Positions 38,964 to 47,783 are shown, numbered from the stretch's first letter. The stretch is DNA of 64,000 nt from Cytobacillus pseudoceanisediminis (GCF_023516215.1 NZ_CP097349.1:3286001-3350000); one strand, 5' to 3'. Made by a program: numbers and translations. The notes: generated by a model not told the origin, from the letters alone.

Positions 38964-39355
38964 TTTTTGTTGTGTAATTGCTGATCCATTTGTTTCTATA
39001 TTAATCTCTGGGTTTTCTTTAGCTGATTTTTAATTTAGTACTTTTAAATACTGAAAAGTAGACTGCCTTTGTCATTCCTTATCAGACTAAGCCTAGCTCC
39101 ATCTATTTAACAAGAACTATTTTCACTTGAAACCTTTCGCAATAGTTCATCTTGTAAAAAAGACCCCTGCTATGACGACCCAGGTTTAATTTAATAAAAG
39201 TATATAGAAGAATGAATTGGAATCAACGCCTCAGCATGTTTAATGCTTTCGTTTTAAGTTCCTAGGTGTTTACTAATTCCTCTGTAGTTAACCATAACAC
39301 CTCAAAACAAGCTGCCTTGTGGCAATTGCTCATAAATTTACTTTACATCTATTTC
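38964..39355. other. gene-free region
   Basis: About 400 AT-rich bases. No ORF with a ribosome site, no tandem repeat. It ends at the first copy of the GGGCAGGTTAG element. Confidence 0.4.
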
Positions 39356-39384
39356 GCTAACCTGCCCTGATCTTGAATAAAAAT
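39356..39384 (-). repeat. GGGCAGGTTWG element, copy 1
   Basis: On the minus strand ATTTTTATTCAAGATCAGGGCAGGTTAGCG. It lies behind the DinB gene's stop codon. The usual upstream hairpin is weak here. Confidence 0.6.
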
Positions 39385-39443
39385 GATTGGCTTAGCTGCT
39401 GAATATTTTTTCTTTTGATACTTTCGAAACCTCATTAATTATC

Positions 39444-39932
39444 TTACTTATTTTTCCAACTCCTTTGCAGTTTCCGGACGTAAATGATTTGTCCTATATG
39501 GTAGGCGTTATGAGTGGATAGATTCCCAAGTATTGCCCACCACTCTGCAGCTTCGGGGAAACCCTCAATTTCACTTTCCAGTTTTTCTTGGGAGAGCAGT
39601 TCCTGCCACTGCAAGAGTACCTCTAATAGCTGTTCTTTTAAGTCAGTAAACTTTGCATTTTCCGGAATTATAAAGCTTTCATTATTATCAGCTAGGGGTG
39701 GAACAGCATTTACGTGAGATTTTTGATACCTCTTTTGCCAGGTTTCATTCCAATAAAGCAGATGCTGAACAATTTCTGCGATGCTATTGCTCTCCTCATT
39801 GGGTTTCCAAAACGCATCTTCCTCTGATAAGTCTGCAACTGATTCTGAAAATGGAATGTACCAGCTAGGGTCATTTGCATTTGCTGACAATTGATCGGCC
39901 AAAACATCGATAGCATGAGACATATTCGCCAC
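39444..39932 (-). CDS. DinB-superfamily protein
   Basis: 162 residues. Four-helix DinB fold with histidines in IAEIVQHLLYWN and NAYHIGQIIYVRKL that form the usual metal site. Family members are metal-dependent thiol transferases or stress proteins; the role here is unknown. First of four DinB genes within 11.4 kb. Confidence 0.8.
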   Translation of the reverse strand: MANMSHAIDVLADQLSANANDPSWYIPFSESVADLSEEDAFWKPNEESNSIAEIVQHLLYWNETWQKRYQKSHVNAVPPLADNNESFIIPENAKFTDLKEQLLEVLLQWQELLSQEKLESEIEGFPEAAEWWAILGNLSTHNAYHIGQIIYVRKLQRSWKNK

Positions 39933-40018
39933 GCTCCCTTTGATTAGTTACTATTCAGCAATCTCTAAATCCAATTATTTTTTGCCTTTGCCGAATACCT
40001 TGTGTTTTTTGAATATCA

Positions 40019-40594
40019 TTACCATAGTTTGTTTTCAGTTCCTGTTATCAATCTTTTGATATTTTGTCTATGCAAAATGATCACTAATACACTAATAAAT
40101 AATGAAAGAGCAATAATGACTTTATCCTCAAATATAAGGCTGTAAATAAATATGGCTATTCCAGCTAACATTGAACTTAATGAAACATACTTAGATAGTA
40201 TCAAAGTTAATAGAAATACAACAAAGCCAGTTAAAGTACCGAAGGGTGTCAAAAATAATAAGACACCGGTTGCTGTCGCAACAGCTTTCCCGCCTTTAAA
40301 CCCTGCAAAAATAGGGAATACGTGGCCCAATATGGCCAATAAACCACAGATAATGGGATTAACCGCAGAATTAAGGATTTGAGGAAGTAAACAAGCAAAT
40401 GTACCTTTTAATAAATCAGCAATTGCAACAATTAGTCCTGCTTTCTTTCCAAGAACCCTATAAACATTGGTTGCACCAAGGTTCCCGCTGCCGTAACCTC
40501 GAATATCGGTTTTATAGAAAAGTTTACCGATAACTAAAGCAAATGAAAATGAACCAATCAAATAACTTAAAAATAGAGTTAAAATATTGAGCAT
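40019..40594 (-). CDS. plsY: glycerol-3-phosphate acyltransferase PlsY
   Basis: Membrane enzyme that transfers an acyl group from acyl-phosphate to glycerol-3-phosphate, the first step of phospholipid synthesis. 191 residues, five helices, with the three family motifs: GYGSGNLGATNVYR, FAGFKGGKAVATATG and the glycine-rich C-terminal segment. Intact and apparently monocistronic. It may be the housekeeping gene or a second copy. Confidence 0.85.
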   Translation of the reverse strand: MLNILTLFLSYLIGSFSFALVIGKLFYKTDIRGYGSGNLGATNVYRVLGKKAGLIVAIADLLKGTFACLLPQILNSAVNPIICGLLAILGHVFPIFAGFKGGKAVATATGVLLFLTPFGTLTGFVVFLLTLILSKYVSLSSMLAGIAIFIYSLIFEDKVIIALSLFISVLVIILHRQNIKRLITGTENKLW

Positions 40595-40955
40595 GCTATT
40601 CCTTTCTTACTTAGCTTATGTATATGGGTATTCCAGTTAATAGCCTTATTTTCCTTCCTTCATGTTCAACTATTTCTGCCCCTTTCGCACAAAAAGCTGT
40701 AACCGATCTGCTAAACCTTTATAGAGAAGCCAGCCCCCTAAAGCGTCTACTTTCATCTTAATAACTAAAACCCCTTATTCAGGAATCCCCTTATTACGAA
40801 TATTCTTCCACACAAAGATTCATACTAATTTTGTACTTATTTTCATTGAAGGCAGTAACCATGACATAGTTATGATCATGCCAATAGCAATTGGCATAGC
40901 GATTCTAATTATGTTGAATGGAATCCGTATTGCCAATATTAAAGGTGAAGCAGAA
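40595..40955. other. gene-poor region upstream of orphan Ger(x)C gene
   Basis: No convincing gene. The plus strand is open for about 50 codons into the Ger(x)C start (hydrophobic, includes IAIGIAILIMLNG) and may be the end of a lost small membrane gene. On the minus strand, around 40670-40700, CTTTTTGTGCGAAAGGGGCAG looks like a decayed copy of the terminator-plus-GGGCAGG element. Confidence 0.35.
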
Positions 40956-42011
40956 ATGAAAAAGCTTATACTAATATGCCTGTTCTTGCTGCTTTCGGGC
41001 TGTGTTGATAAAGAAATCATTGATGATATAAATATTGAAGTAGGTGTCGGCTACGATTTAGCAGAGGATGAGAAAGATAAGTTTAGAGGAACTGTATTAT
41101 TCCAGGAATTCCAGCCAGATCAAAGTGTAATTAACAGAACATTTTCTGGAAATGGAAAACTTGGGCAGGACGTACGTCTCGATGTTTCTAAACAAACATC
41201 AGAACCAGTAGTCACAGGTGGATTAAAGCTGGCTATATTTGGACCTGAAATTTCCAAAAAAGGAATTTTCGACTTGATAGATTCTTTTCAGAGAGATGCA
41301 AGTATGGGGGCACGCGTATTTGTTGCAACCGCAGAGGGAAAATCAGAAGAATTGTTAAACGGCGATTATGGAACCAGGGGAAACGCTACGTATATCTCTA
41401 ATTTGATTCAGCATAATATTGAACATCGCGATATTCCAATAACCAATTTACATATTTTTTCCCGTGATTACTATCAGGATGGTAAGGATCCCTTCTTGCC
41501 CCGACTAAAGAAAGCCGGGAATGATAAGGTGAAGATAACTGGAATTAGTCTTTTCCAAAAGGATAAAGAAGTGGCCATCCTCCCTGTGAAGGACATGTTC
41601 TTTTTTAAATTGCTGGTAGATAAATATAGCGAAGGAAACTTCGATGTTAAGTTAAAAAAGAAGCATATGCTGCTGTAAAGAGCATTAAATCAAAGAATAA
41701 AACAAGGGTGACTAATAATCATGCCGCCATAACCATTAATCTTGAAGGTATTATTGATGAATATACGGGAGATATTTTAACCCCACAGATTGTTGGAGAG
41801 GTTGAAAAGAAACTGGAGAAAAAATTGAAAAGGAATGCTTAAGATTATTACTGCAATTTCAGGATCTCGGAATAGATCCTGTTGGCCTCGGTCAAAAGAA
41901 AAAAACCGGAATCGGAACTTTGACTTTAAAAAGTGGGAAGACGATTACAAAATGTTAAGCTTCGATGTTAAATGCAATGTAGTAATTGAAGAAACAGGCG
42001 TTCTTGAATAA
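40956..42011 (+). CDS. Ger(x)C-family germination lipoprotein, orphan (three frameshifts)
   Basis: ATG 40956 follows AAAGGTGAAG; lipobox LLLSGCVDKEI marks a lipoprotein. The N-terminal half (to about 230) is the Ger(x)C domain. The frame then breaks at A6 (41654-41659), A6 (41819-41824) and A7 (41899-41905) runs. Joined frames give the C-terminal domain with LEGIIDEYTGDI, LGIDPVGLGQ and the end SFDVKCNVVIEETGVLE, about 352 residues in all. The total length is divisible by three, so the indels compensate. No A or B receptor subunit is nearby. Confidence 0.75.
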
Positions 42012-42192
42012 GAGCGGACCATAAGTCTGTATTCCCAGCTTTCCAGGTTGAAAAAATGTTTTTTTAAAATAGATCGAAATAAAATTGAAATGGTCGAAAG
42101 AATGTTGTTGAAATGCAATCTAACACTCTTTTTTATCGATCTGTTATTTAATCAGTCCCTCACAACCTCTTTTAAATGACAACTTAATGGAA

Positions 42193-42220
42193 GGCGCTTC
42201 CTTTATTTCAGAAAAGCGCC
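42193..42220. other. hairpin in intergenic region
   Basis: Perfect 7-bp stem GGCGCTT / AAGCGCC with a 14-base loop, 180 bases after the Ger(x)C stop. No clear T tail on either strand, so its role is open. Confidence 0.4.
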
Positions 42221-42294
42221 TGATTGCTGACGTCTGTTACATGCCATACTCTTGCACCTGATTGTTTAAGTGTAATCTTTAAAACGCTGATTAA

Positions 42295-42531
42295 CTAACG
42301 AGACAAATTTCTTTTTTCTAATTCGCTTTTTAAATTTAGACTTAGAACTAACTCTGCCAGGTTATCGTCAGTTTCAAAAATTCGTTGATTGTGCTGATAG
42401 CATTGCAGCATATTAGGATACTCTTCACCTAGTTTTTCCATTTTCGTTTGAATTTTATATTCCTTTGTCCCAAAGCCTAGTGATGTATAGAGTGTAAAAA
42501 ATAAATCAATAACTAAATCAATAATAATCAA
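42295..42531 (-). CDS. small hypothetical protein, third gene of AraC operon
   Basis: 78 residues with a short hydrophobic N terminus (IIIDLVIDLFFTLYTSLGF) and a charged helical tail. The ATG overlaps the stop of the upstream gene by four bases (ATGA), which supports it being translated. No recognised family. Confidence 0.5.
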   Translation of the reverse strand: MIIIDLVIDLFFTLYTSLGFGTKEYKIQTKMEKLGEEYPNMLQCYQHNQRIFETDDNLAELVLSLNLKSELEKRNLSR

Positions 42532-43055
42532 TCTTCATCAAATCCTAAATTAATCGGCTCTAATGGTAATTTATCCTGTGTAAGCATATTTGTTGATGCA
42601 ACGGATAAATCTGCTTCTTCAAACTTAAATCCATCAACCCAAACCTTGCCTGTTCCCGTTAATAGGATACCAAAGTGAATAGAAGCACTTTCTTTTGGAA
42701 CATCTAATACAATCGAATAATAGTTCCAGTCCGTTGTACCGTGAATCGGACGATTATCCATATTATCAAACTGAATCACATCGCTTGAAGCATTATCTAC
42801 TCGACACCAAACTCCACATTTTACGACTTCCTCTGTCTTTAAGAAACAAGACACTTTAATGCGTTTTCCTTTCCAGTTATTTGCTGAAAAGCTTTGCATC
42901 ATTGTCCCGAAATGTTCTTCACCTGCATCCGTTTTTGAAGTCAGTAAACCTGATTTCGTACCCGTATGAAATACTTGTCCATCCGTTTTCATTTCATAAA
43001 AAGCTGGGTGATAACCACTCAAAATCCAGCCTTTGATTGCTTCAAAATCACTCAT
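42528..43055 (-). CDS. beta-sandwich ligand-binding-like protein coupled to AraC regulator
   Basis: 175 residues with a beta-rich pattern like a carbohydrate-binding jelly roll (ANNWKGKRIKVSCFLKTEEV, TTDWNYYSIVLDVP, GTGKVWVDGFKFEE). No signal peptide, so it acts in the cytoplasm. It overlaps the AraC gene by ATGA. In some Bacilli I believe similar domains are fused behind AraC helix-turn-helix domains, which would make this the ligand-sensing half of a split regulator (inference). Confidence 0.6.
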   Translation of the reverse strand: MSDFEAIKGWILSGYHPAFYEMKTDGQVFHTGTKSGLLTSKTDAGEEHFGTMMQSFSANNWKGKRIKVSCFLKTEEVVKCGVWCRVDNASSDVIQFDNMDNRPIHGTTDWNYYSIVLDVPKESASIHFGILLTGTGKVWVDGFKFEEADLSVASTNMLTQDKLPLEPINLGFDED

Positions 43056-43402
43056 ATTTTTTCCTCCATCCCTTGAAGAGTTCGCATTTGTTTGCGATAT
43101 TTTCCAGGCGGCATATTATATAGCTCTTTAAAAGAACGTGTAAAAGCTTCTTGTGATTGAAAATGTAATTTAAACGCAATTTGAATAATCGATTCATCTG
43201 AATGTAATAAATACATTGCTGCTGTGGCCAGTCTTCGTTTTCGAATATATTCGCTTATCGTCAATCCAGTTTCCTGTTTGAAAATGCGTGATAAATGGTA
43301 TTTCGAATAACCAATTTGCGATGCATAATCATCTAAATGCCAATCATCTAATAAACTTTGTTCTAAAAAATAAATTACATCTTGAGTTACTTCGCTATAC
43401 AT
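43052..43402 (-). CDS. AraC-family DNA-binding protein (HTH only)
   Basis: About 116 residues from ATG 43402, which has GAGGTGAGC upstream; the longer reading to 43459 lacks a site. It consists almost entirely of the AraC double HTH (DDYASQIGYSKYHLSRIFKQ and FQSQEAFTRSFKELYNMPPG). The sensing domain is absent and may be the protein encoded next, whose start overlaps this stop. Confidence 0.78.
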   Translation of the reverse strand: MYSEVTQDVIYFLEQSLLDDWHLDDYASQIGYSKYHLSRIFKQETGLTISEYIRKRRLATAAMYLLHSDESIIQIAFKLHFQSQEAFTRSFKELYNMPPGKYRKQMRTLQGMEEKI

Positions 43403-43535
43403 ATTGCTCACCTCACTTACTGATTTTAGAGGAATTATAAACGATTTTTTTGATATCATTTGCTATTTTTACTATTATTTTCATTATATATAATCTCAAA
43501 GGCAGCTATGGTGTAAAATTAAATTCCTTATTCCA

Positions 43536-43585
43536 CTAACCTGCTCCATTTGTTAAAAAATAAAAAGCCGCCTAGTTTGGCAGCT
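43536..43585 (-). repeat. GGGCAGGTTWG element, copy 2, with hairpin
   Basis: On the minus strand: hairpin GCTGCC-AAACTA-GGCGGC, TTTTTATTTTTTAAC, nine bases, GAGCAGGTTAG. The hairpin plus T run terminates the Lrp-type gene. Nearly identical to copy 3. Confidence 0.7.
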
Positions 43586-43653
43586 GATCTTGAGCATTTG
43601 GACCCGTTAGCTTAAGTACAAATCATCACAATCTGTGTTTTTCATTAAGATTT

Positions 43654-44100
43654 CTATTGTATTGCAGCAATCAATGGGTGAAGCTGTTTTATCTCTTGTA
43701 TTGATAGGTGTAAACTATAGTTTCCATGCTCGAGAAGTTTATTAAGAAAAAGATTTAATTGTTCTTGGGATTTAACTTTTATTTTTAAATGGTAACAGCC
43801 TTCTCCAGATACTCGGTGAGCTTCAACTACCTCTATTCGACCTTGAATAAAACGGATAAACGCATCATGATTAGCTGTTTTCATATGAACAATGACAAAC
43901 GCTGTATAAGAAAGCCCTAGTTTCAGTTCATCGATTATAAGGGAGTAGGCTTTAATTACACCACTTTCCTCAAGTTTTTTAATACGATTCCCTACTGCCT
44001 GGCCAGTCATATGAATTTGTTCTCCTAAGTCCTTCCATTGAATACGTGAATTTTCAGTTAGTAACCGGAGGATCTGAAAATCAATTTGATCAATATCCAT
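43654..44100 (-). CDS. Lrp/AsnC-family transcriptional regulator
   Basis: 148 residues. N-terminal winged helix (MDIDQIDFQILRLLTENSRI, then LGEQIHMTGQAVGNRIKKLE) and a C-terminal RAM ligand-binding domain (VVEAHRVSGEGCYHLKIKV). Divergent from a cysteine hydrolase gene with 118 bases between, so it probably regulates that gene and itself. Confidence 0.83.
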   Translation of the reverse strand: MDIDQIDFQILRLLTENSRIQWKDLGEQIHMTGQAVGNRIKKLEESGVIKAYSLIIDELKLGLSYTAFVIVHMKTANHDAFIRFIQGRIEVVEAHRVSGEGCYHLKIKVKSQEQLNLFLNKLLEHGNYSLHLSIQEIKQLHPLIAAIQ

Positions 44101-44218
44101 AATAAAATCCTTTCACCGTGAAATTATTTGATATAAAAGTCTTTCATCAAAGTATCGATAAAAATGAAGATATTATTTATCATTTTATTATACTGAATCT
44201 TTAAATGAGGTGGAAAAA

Positions 44219-44773
44219 ATGAGCACAGCTTTAATCATTGTCGATATTCAAAATGACTATTTTCCTAATGGAAAGATGGAATTAAGCAATCCTGAAAAAG
44301 CAGCCGCTAATGCTGCTAAAGTTCTCAATTGGTTTAGACTGAATAACAAAGATAATATTTTCCATGTGCAGCATATCGCAAGTGATCCAGGGTTAGGCTT
44401 CTTCCTTCCGAATACGGAGGGAGTTAAACTAAATGAAGCTGTTCTGCCATTAGAAAACGAAAGCATTATTATTAAAAATTTCGCTAACAGCTTTTTAAAG
44501 ACACAATTAGAAAGCAAATTAAAAGAAAAAGGAATAACCAAGTTAGTGATCACAGGTATGATGACACATATGTGTATTGATGCAACAGTAAGAGCTGCTG
44601 TGGATCTAGGCTTTGAAACTACATTGATAGAAGATGCGTGTGCGACAAGAGACTTATCTTATCAAGACAAGGTCGTGCCAGCTGAACAGGTTCATTATGC
44701 GTTTATCAGCGCACTTAACGGTATGTATGCCAATGTAATTTCGACCGAGGATTTCCTGCAGCAGAACAACTAA
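44219..44773 (+). CDS. cysteine hydrolase, isochorismatase family
   Basis: About 184 residues from ATG 44219, which follows ATGAGGTGG. Catalytic residues are visible: Asp in LIIVDIQNDYFPNG, Lys in the IKNFANSF region and Cys in TGMMTHMCIDATVRAA. Family members hydrolyse amides or related bonds (nicotinamidase-like). Divergent from the Lrp-type regulator. It is the only plus-strand gene of full size in the 42-51 kb zone. Confidence 0.82.
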   Translation: MSTALIIVDIQNDYFPNGKMELSNPEKAAANAAKVLNWFRLNNKDNIFHVQHIASDPGLGFFLPNTEGVKLNEAVLPLENESIIIKNFANSFLKTQLESKLKEKGITKLVITGMMTHMCIDATVRAAVDLGFETTLIEDACATRDLSYQDKVVPAEQVHYAFISALNGMYANVISTEDFLQQNN

Positions 44774-44835
44774 TTAAATTGAAATGGGAGTTTGTTTAAA
44801 AACAAATTCCCTTTTTGGCTGTTGTTTATAGAGTA

Positions 44836-44866
44836 CAAACCTGCTCAGTTAATTGAATAATTTTTT
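44836..44866 (-). repeat. GGGCAGGTTWG element, copy 8 (weak)
   Basis: On the minus strand AATTATTCAATTAACTGAGCAGGTTTG. It lies 15-45 bases behind the kinase stop codon. The hairpin is not recognisable. Confidence 0.5.
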
Positions 44867-44880
44867 CCTTTTTGATAGTT

Positions 44881-45427
44881 CTAATTATCAATCACCATTT
44901 CTCCTTCACCATTTGGTATTTCAAAACCATTAAGGTAAGAAGTTAAGATTTCTTCTGAAATAGGGAACGCGTTTGCATCAAATCGTTTGTTGCGTAACTT
45001 AAGCCGTTCAAGTAAATCATTAGGCTGAACTTTTAAATAAATAAGTTTCCATTTACCCCCAGAATCCTCAATAAGTTTTTTATATTGGTACCTTCTTGCA
45101 CGATCCCAAAAACTGAAGTCGATTACCACCTGTTGTTTATCGTGTATTAACTTTATTAATTAAACGATTGCGTAAATTTTTTTCTGCATCTTTCTTGTAT
45201 TCCTCAATTTTTTCAATTGGGAAATCAATCCCATAACGACCATTAACAGCCCATATTTCTTCATCAATAGAAAGACGTACAAAACCTTCTTTTTCCAATT
45301 TTTTTGAGAAAGTAGTTTTCCCAGAACCAGCCACACCACACATCATCACCACTAATGGGGTTAAATTATTTCGTTCACCATAAATCAAGTCAAAATTAAA
45401 TTTTCCAAACACCTTTATATCCCCCAT
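44881..45427 (-). CDS. AAA-type small-molecule kinase (frameshifted)
   Basis: P-loop protein with MMCGVAGSGKTTFSKKLE (Walker A) near residue 33. The frame breaks near 45137-45150 and resumes with VVIDFSFWDRARRYQY and LKVQPNDLLERLKLRN, the LID/arginine region of zeta-toxin or gluconate-kinase-like phosphotransferases. About 182 residues joined. The break is not in a long homopolymer, so real inactivation is possible. Substrate unknown. Confidence 0.65.
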
Positions 45428-45487
45428 TCAATTAGGAATTCCTTCCTTACCTTTATGGTAAATGCCCTTTCTATATTTAATGAATCG

Positions 45488-45571
45488 TGTCAAGAACCAG
45501 CATGATTATTTTTTAATCGTTCTCTTTTATCTTCAGGCGTTTCAGTACCAATAGTTTCTACAGTGAATATA
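45488..45571 (-). pseudogene. 3' fragment of an unknown gene
   Basis: About 27 sense codons reading NIFTVETIGTETPEDKRERL and ending NHAGS at a TGA. Protein-like composition, no start codon or ribosome site, preceded in frame by a stop. It looks like the tail of a deleted gene between element copy 3 and the kinase gene. Confidence 0.35.
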
Positions 45572-45602
45572 TTCTATATTTTATCGTCTATACCTTTTAA
45601 AG

Positions 45603-45651
45603 CTAACCTGCCCCTGTAGTTAAAAATAAAAAGCCGCCTAGTTTGGCAGCT
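45603..45651 (-). repeat. GGGCAGGTTWG element, copy 3, with hairpin
   Basis: On the minus strand: hairpin GCTGCC-AAACTA-GGCGGC, TTTTTATTTTTAAC, TACAG, GGGCAGGTTAGC. It terminates the DinB gene on its right and shares the hairpin base for base with copy 2, 2.07 kb away. Confidence 0.75.
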
Positions 45652-45718
45652 GGATCTTAAATCGGTTATTATGTCTTTCTATATTGATTAAACCTACTTA
45701 CAATAGTGGCTCTAGAGT

Positions 45719-46234
45719 TTAATCAAATAAAGTTTGTCTAGGTTCAGCCATTCCAAATTGTGCCCATTCTTCTTTTGAGGGACCATAAATCCCTGGAACA
45801 CTAAGTCCTGCTTGTCTCATTAGTATAGTCATTTGTCCCCGGTGATGAGTTTGATGTTGGTTTAAAAATAACAACAGACTTCCCTTTGTCATTTTCATGC
45901 CAAAGAAATCAATTTGTTCCAACAGGGTCTCATCGGCCCATTGAGTTTCCAACGCCTCAATTAGGTTATTTGAAGCATTAGTATAGCTCTCAGCAATGAA
46001 ATTAGCTGAAGATGGAACAGACCAGTCTTCACTAGGAGCTGCAAACCTTAAACCTGCCTGTGAACTAATCACTTTAATAGCAGTGACGGTATGCCACGCT
46101 ATACGCCCTAAAGACCATTGATTTGAAGTGACTTCCTGCTTTAATGATTCATCTGTGAGATTCTTAAGAACCCTGCTTGTAGCCCCAGCCTCAAATTCCC
46201 AGGATTTAAAAAAATCGCTTAAGCTATGATACAT
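45719..46234 (-). CDS. DinB-superfamily protein
   Basis: 171 residues. Metal-site histidines in GRIAWHTVTAIKV and LFLNQHQTHHRGQMTILMRQ, the classic DinB signature (HHRGQ). Intact. Function unknown; family members act as metal-dependent thiol-dependent transferases. Confidence 0.83.
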   Translation of the reverse strand: MYHSLSDFFKSWEFEAGATSRVLKNLTDESLKQEVTSNQWSLGRIAWHTVTAIKVISSQAGLRFAAPSEDWSVPSSANFIAESYTNASNNLIEALETQWADETLLEQIDFFGMKMTKGSLLLFLNQHQTHHRGQMTILMRQAGLSVPGIYGPSKEEWAQFGMAEPRQTLFD

Positions 46235-46430
46235 TTTCAGACTCCTCTCAATTTATACTCATATTAACATTCTCTCTCATACTTAAATTACCTCCTCTTT
46301 TTTCATGGCTGCACCCCAGAAGTTTGGGATTTCCAATCATTAATTGCCTCGTATTTTTAATTAACTTAAAAAGTAAAGTACATAATTTTTATACCTGCTA
46401 ATTAAACTAAGAAAAAAGTGGTGAATCCGA

Positions 46431-46568
46431 ATGGCTAATTCAAGAACTAACCGACTGCTTATTGGAAGTACAATTTTATCTAGTGCTCTTAGTATCACAA
46501 TTATTGCTTTAACAATATATCACCATTTTACAATTCAAGATAAAATCGATGAACTGAAGAAGGCTTAG
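46431..46568 (+). CDS. 45-residue single-helix membrane peptide
   Basis: ATG 46431 after AAAAAAGTGGTGAATCCG; MANSRTNRLLIGS, then a hydrophobic helix (TILSSALSITIIALTIY) and a charged tail IDELKKA. It has its own terminator hairpin overlapping the stop codon, which argues that it is a real transcription unit. No known family. It borders array C. Confidence 0.55.
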   Translation: MANSRTNRLLIGSTILSSALSITIIALTIYHHFTIQDKIDELKKA

Positions 46569-46583
46569 GAAACTAAGCCTTCT
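46557..46583 (+). terminator. terminator of the 45-residue peptide gene
   Basis: AAGAAGGCTTAG pairs with CTAAGCCTTCTT around GAAA. The bases that follow (CTTGCCCCTTTTTAAC) resemble a decayed GGGCAGG element in minus orientation. Confidence 0.75.
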
Positions 46584-46616
46584 TTAACTACTTGCCCCTT
46601 TTTAACCAGCAGCAAT

Positions 46617-47465
46617 CATAGTTAATCGGGATGTATTACGACGAAAAGGACGGGGATCGAGGGGAAAATGTAGTTAATCGAGAGGAATAACGACGAGAAT
46701 AACATGGAGCCAGGGAAAATGGTAGTTAATCGGGAGGTTTAACGACCAAAAGGACGAGGGTCAAAGGAAAATGGTAGTTAATCGAGAGGAATAACGACGA
46801 AAATGACATGGGTCCAGGGAAAATGGTAGTTAATCGGGATGTTTAACGACGAAAATAACATGGGTCCAGGGAAAATGGTTGTTAATCGGGAGGTTTAACG
46901 ACCAAAAGGACGAAGGTCCAGGGAAAATGGTAGTTAATCGAGAGGTTTAACGACCAAAAGGACGAGGGCCAAAGGAAAATGGTTGTTAATCGGGATGTTT
47001 AACGACGAAAATAACATGGGTCCAGGGAAAGTGGTAGTTAATCGGGATGTTTAACGACGAAAATAACATGGGTCCAGGGAAAATGGTAGTTAATCGGGAG
47101 GTTTAACGACCAAAAGGACGAGGGCCAAAGGAAAATGGTAGTTAATCGGGATGTTTAACGACGAAAATAACATGGGTCGAGGAAAAATGGTAGTTAATCG
47201 AGATGTTTAACGACGAAAATGACATGGAGCCAGGAAAAATGGTAGTTAATCGGGAGGTTTAACGACCAAAATAACATGGGTCGAGGGAAAATGATAGTTA
47301 ATCGGGAGGTTTAACGACCAAAAGGACGAGGGCCAAAGGAAAATGTAGTTAATCGAGAGGTTTAACGACGAAAATAACATGGGTCGAGGGAAAATGATAG
47401 TTAATCGGGAGGTTTAACGACCAAAAGGACGAAGGTCAAAGGAAAATGGTAGTTAATCGAAATGA
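46617..47465. repeat. tandem array C: about 16 units of 52 bp
   Basis: Sixteen copies, most exactly 52 bp, begin TAGTTAATCG and continue with GGAGGTTTAACGACC or GGATGTTTAACGACG. Each has a GTTAA / TTAAC inverted repeat with a 9-base spacer. The second half comes in two versions: AAAAGGACGAGGGCCAAAGG and AAAATAACATGGGTCCAGGG; both recur through the array. All frames carry stop codons, so it is not coding. The right end fuses directly into the coding sequence of a HAD phosphatase fragment. Confidence 0.93.
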
Positions 47466-47630
47466 ATTACCAGATTGATTAGTAAAAGAACAAATTAAAA
47501 CCCCGGATTTTTTCAATTGCTGTATTGACTCTGCAACATCGGAAAACAATTTAAAGTCTCCTGGATAAATAACACTGCCACTTCCACCGATAGTTCCATC
47601 CCTATCCATAAAAACTGCTTGTAAAAACAT
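47466..47630 (-). pseudogene. 5' fragment of a HAD phosphatase, cut by array C
   Basis: MFLQAVFMDRDGTIGGSGSV carries the HAD nucleophile motif DRDGT, and SGVLICSFTNQSG is motif II. Homology ends at about residue 54, where the last array unit begins; the remaining two thirds are absent. The start and upstream region look normal. The rest was apparently lost when the array arose or recombined here. Confidence 0.7.
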
Positions 47631-47720
47631 AAAATAATTCCTCCGAAATACCTGTAATTTTTAATAAATTATTCTGTATTAATTAAAGGAATTCCTGTAT
47701 TTTGGAAAATACTGCTTTAA

Positions 47721-47776
47721 CTAACCTGCATCGCCTGTTAAATAAGAAAAACGTCCTGCATTTGCGCAGGAACGTT
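47721..47776 (-). repeat. GGGCAGGTTWG element, copy 4, with strong terminator
   Basis: On the minus strand: AACGTTCCTGC / GCAGGACGTT hairpin, TTTTTCTTATTTAACAGG, then GATGCAGGTTAG. It terminates the methyltransferase gene; the HAD fragment starts about 90 bases further on. Confidence 0.78.
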
Positions 47777-47783
47777 TAAACAA

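Noticed and set aside
38928..39443. tRNA or small RNA gene in the gene-free stretch
   Set aside because: No cloverleaf, CCA end or strong isolated hairpin other than the stress-gene terminator was found.
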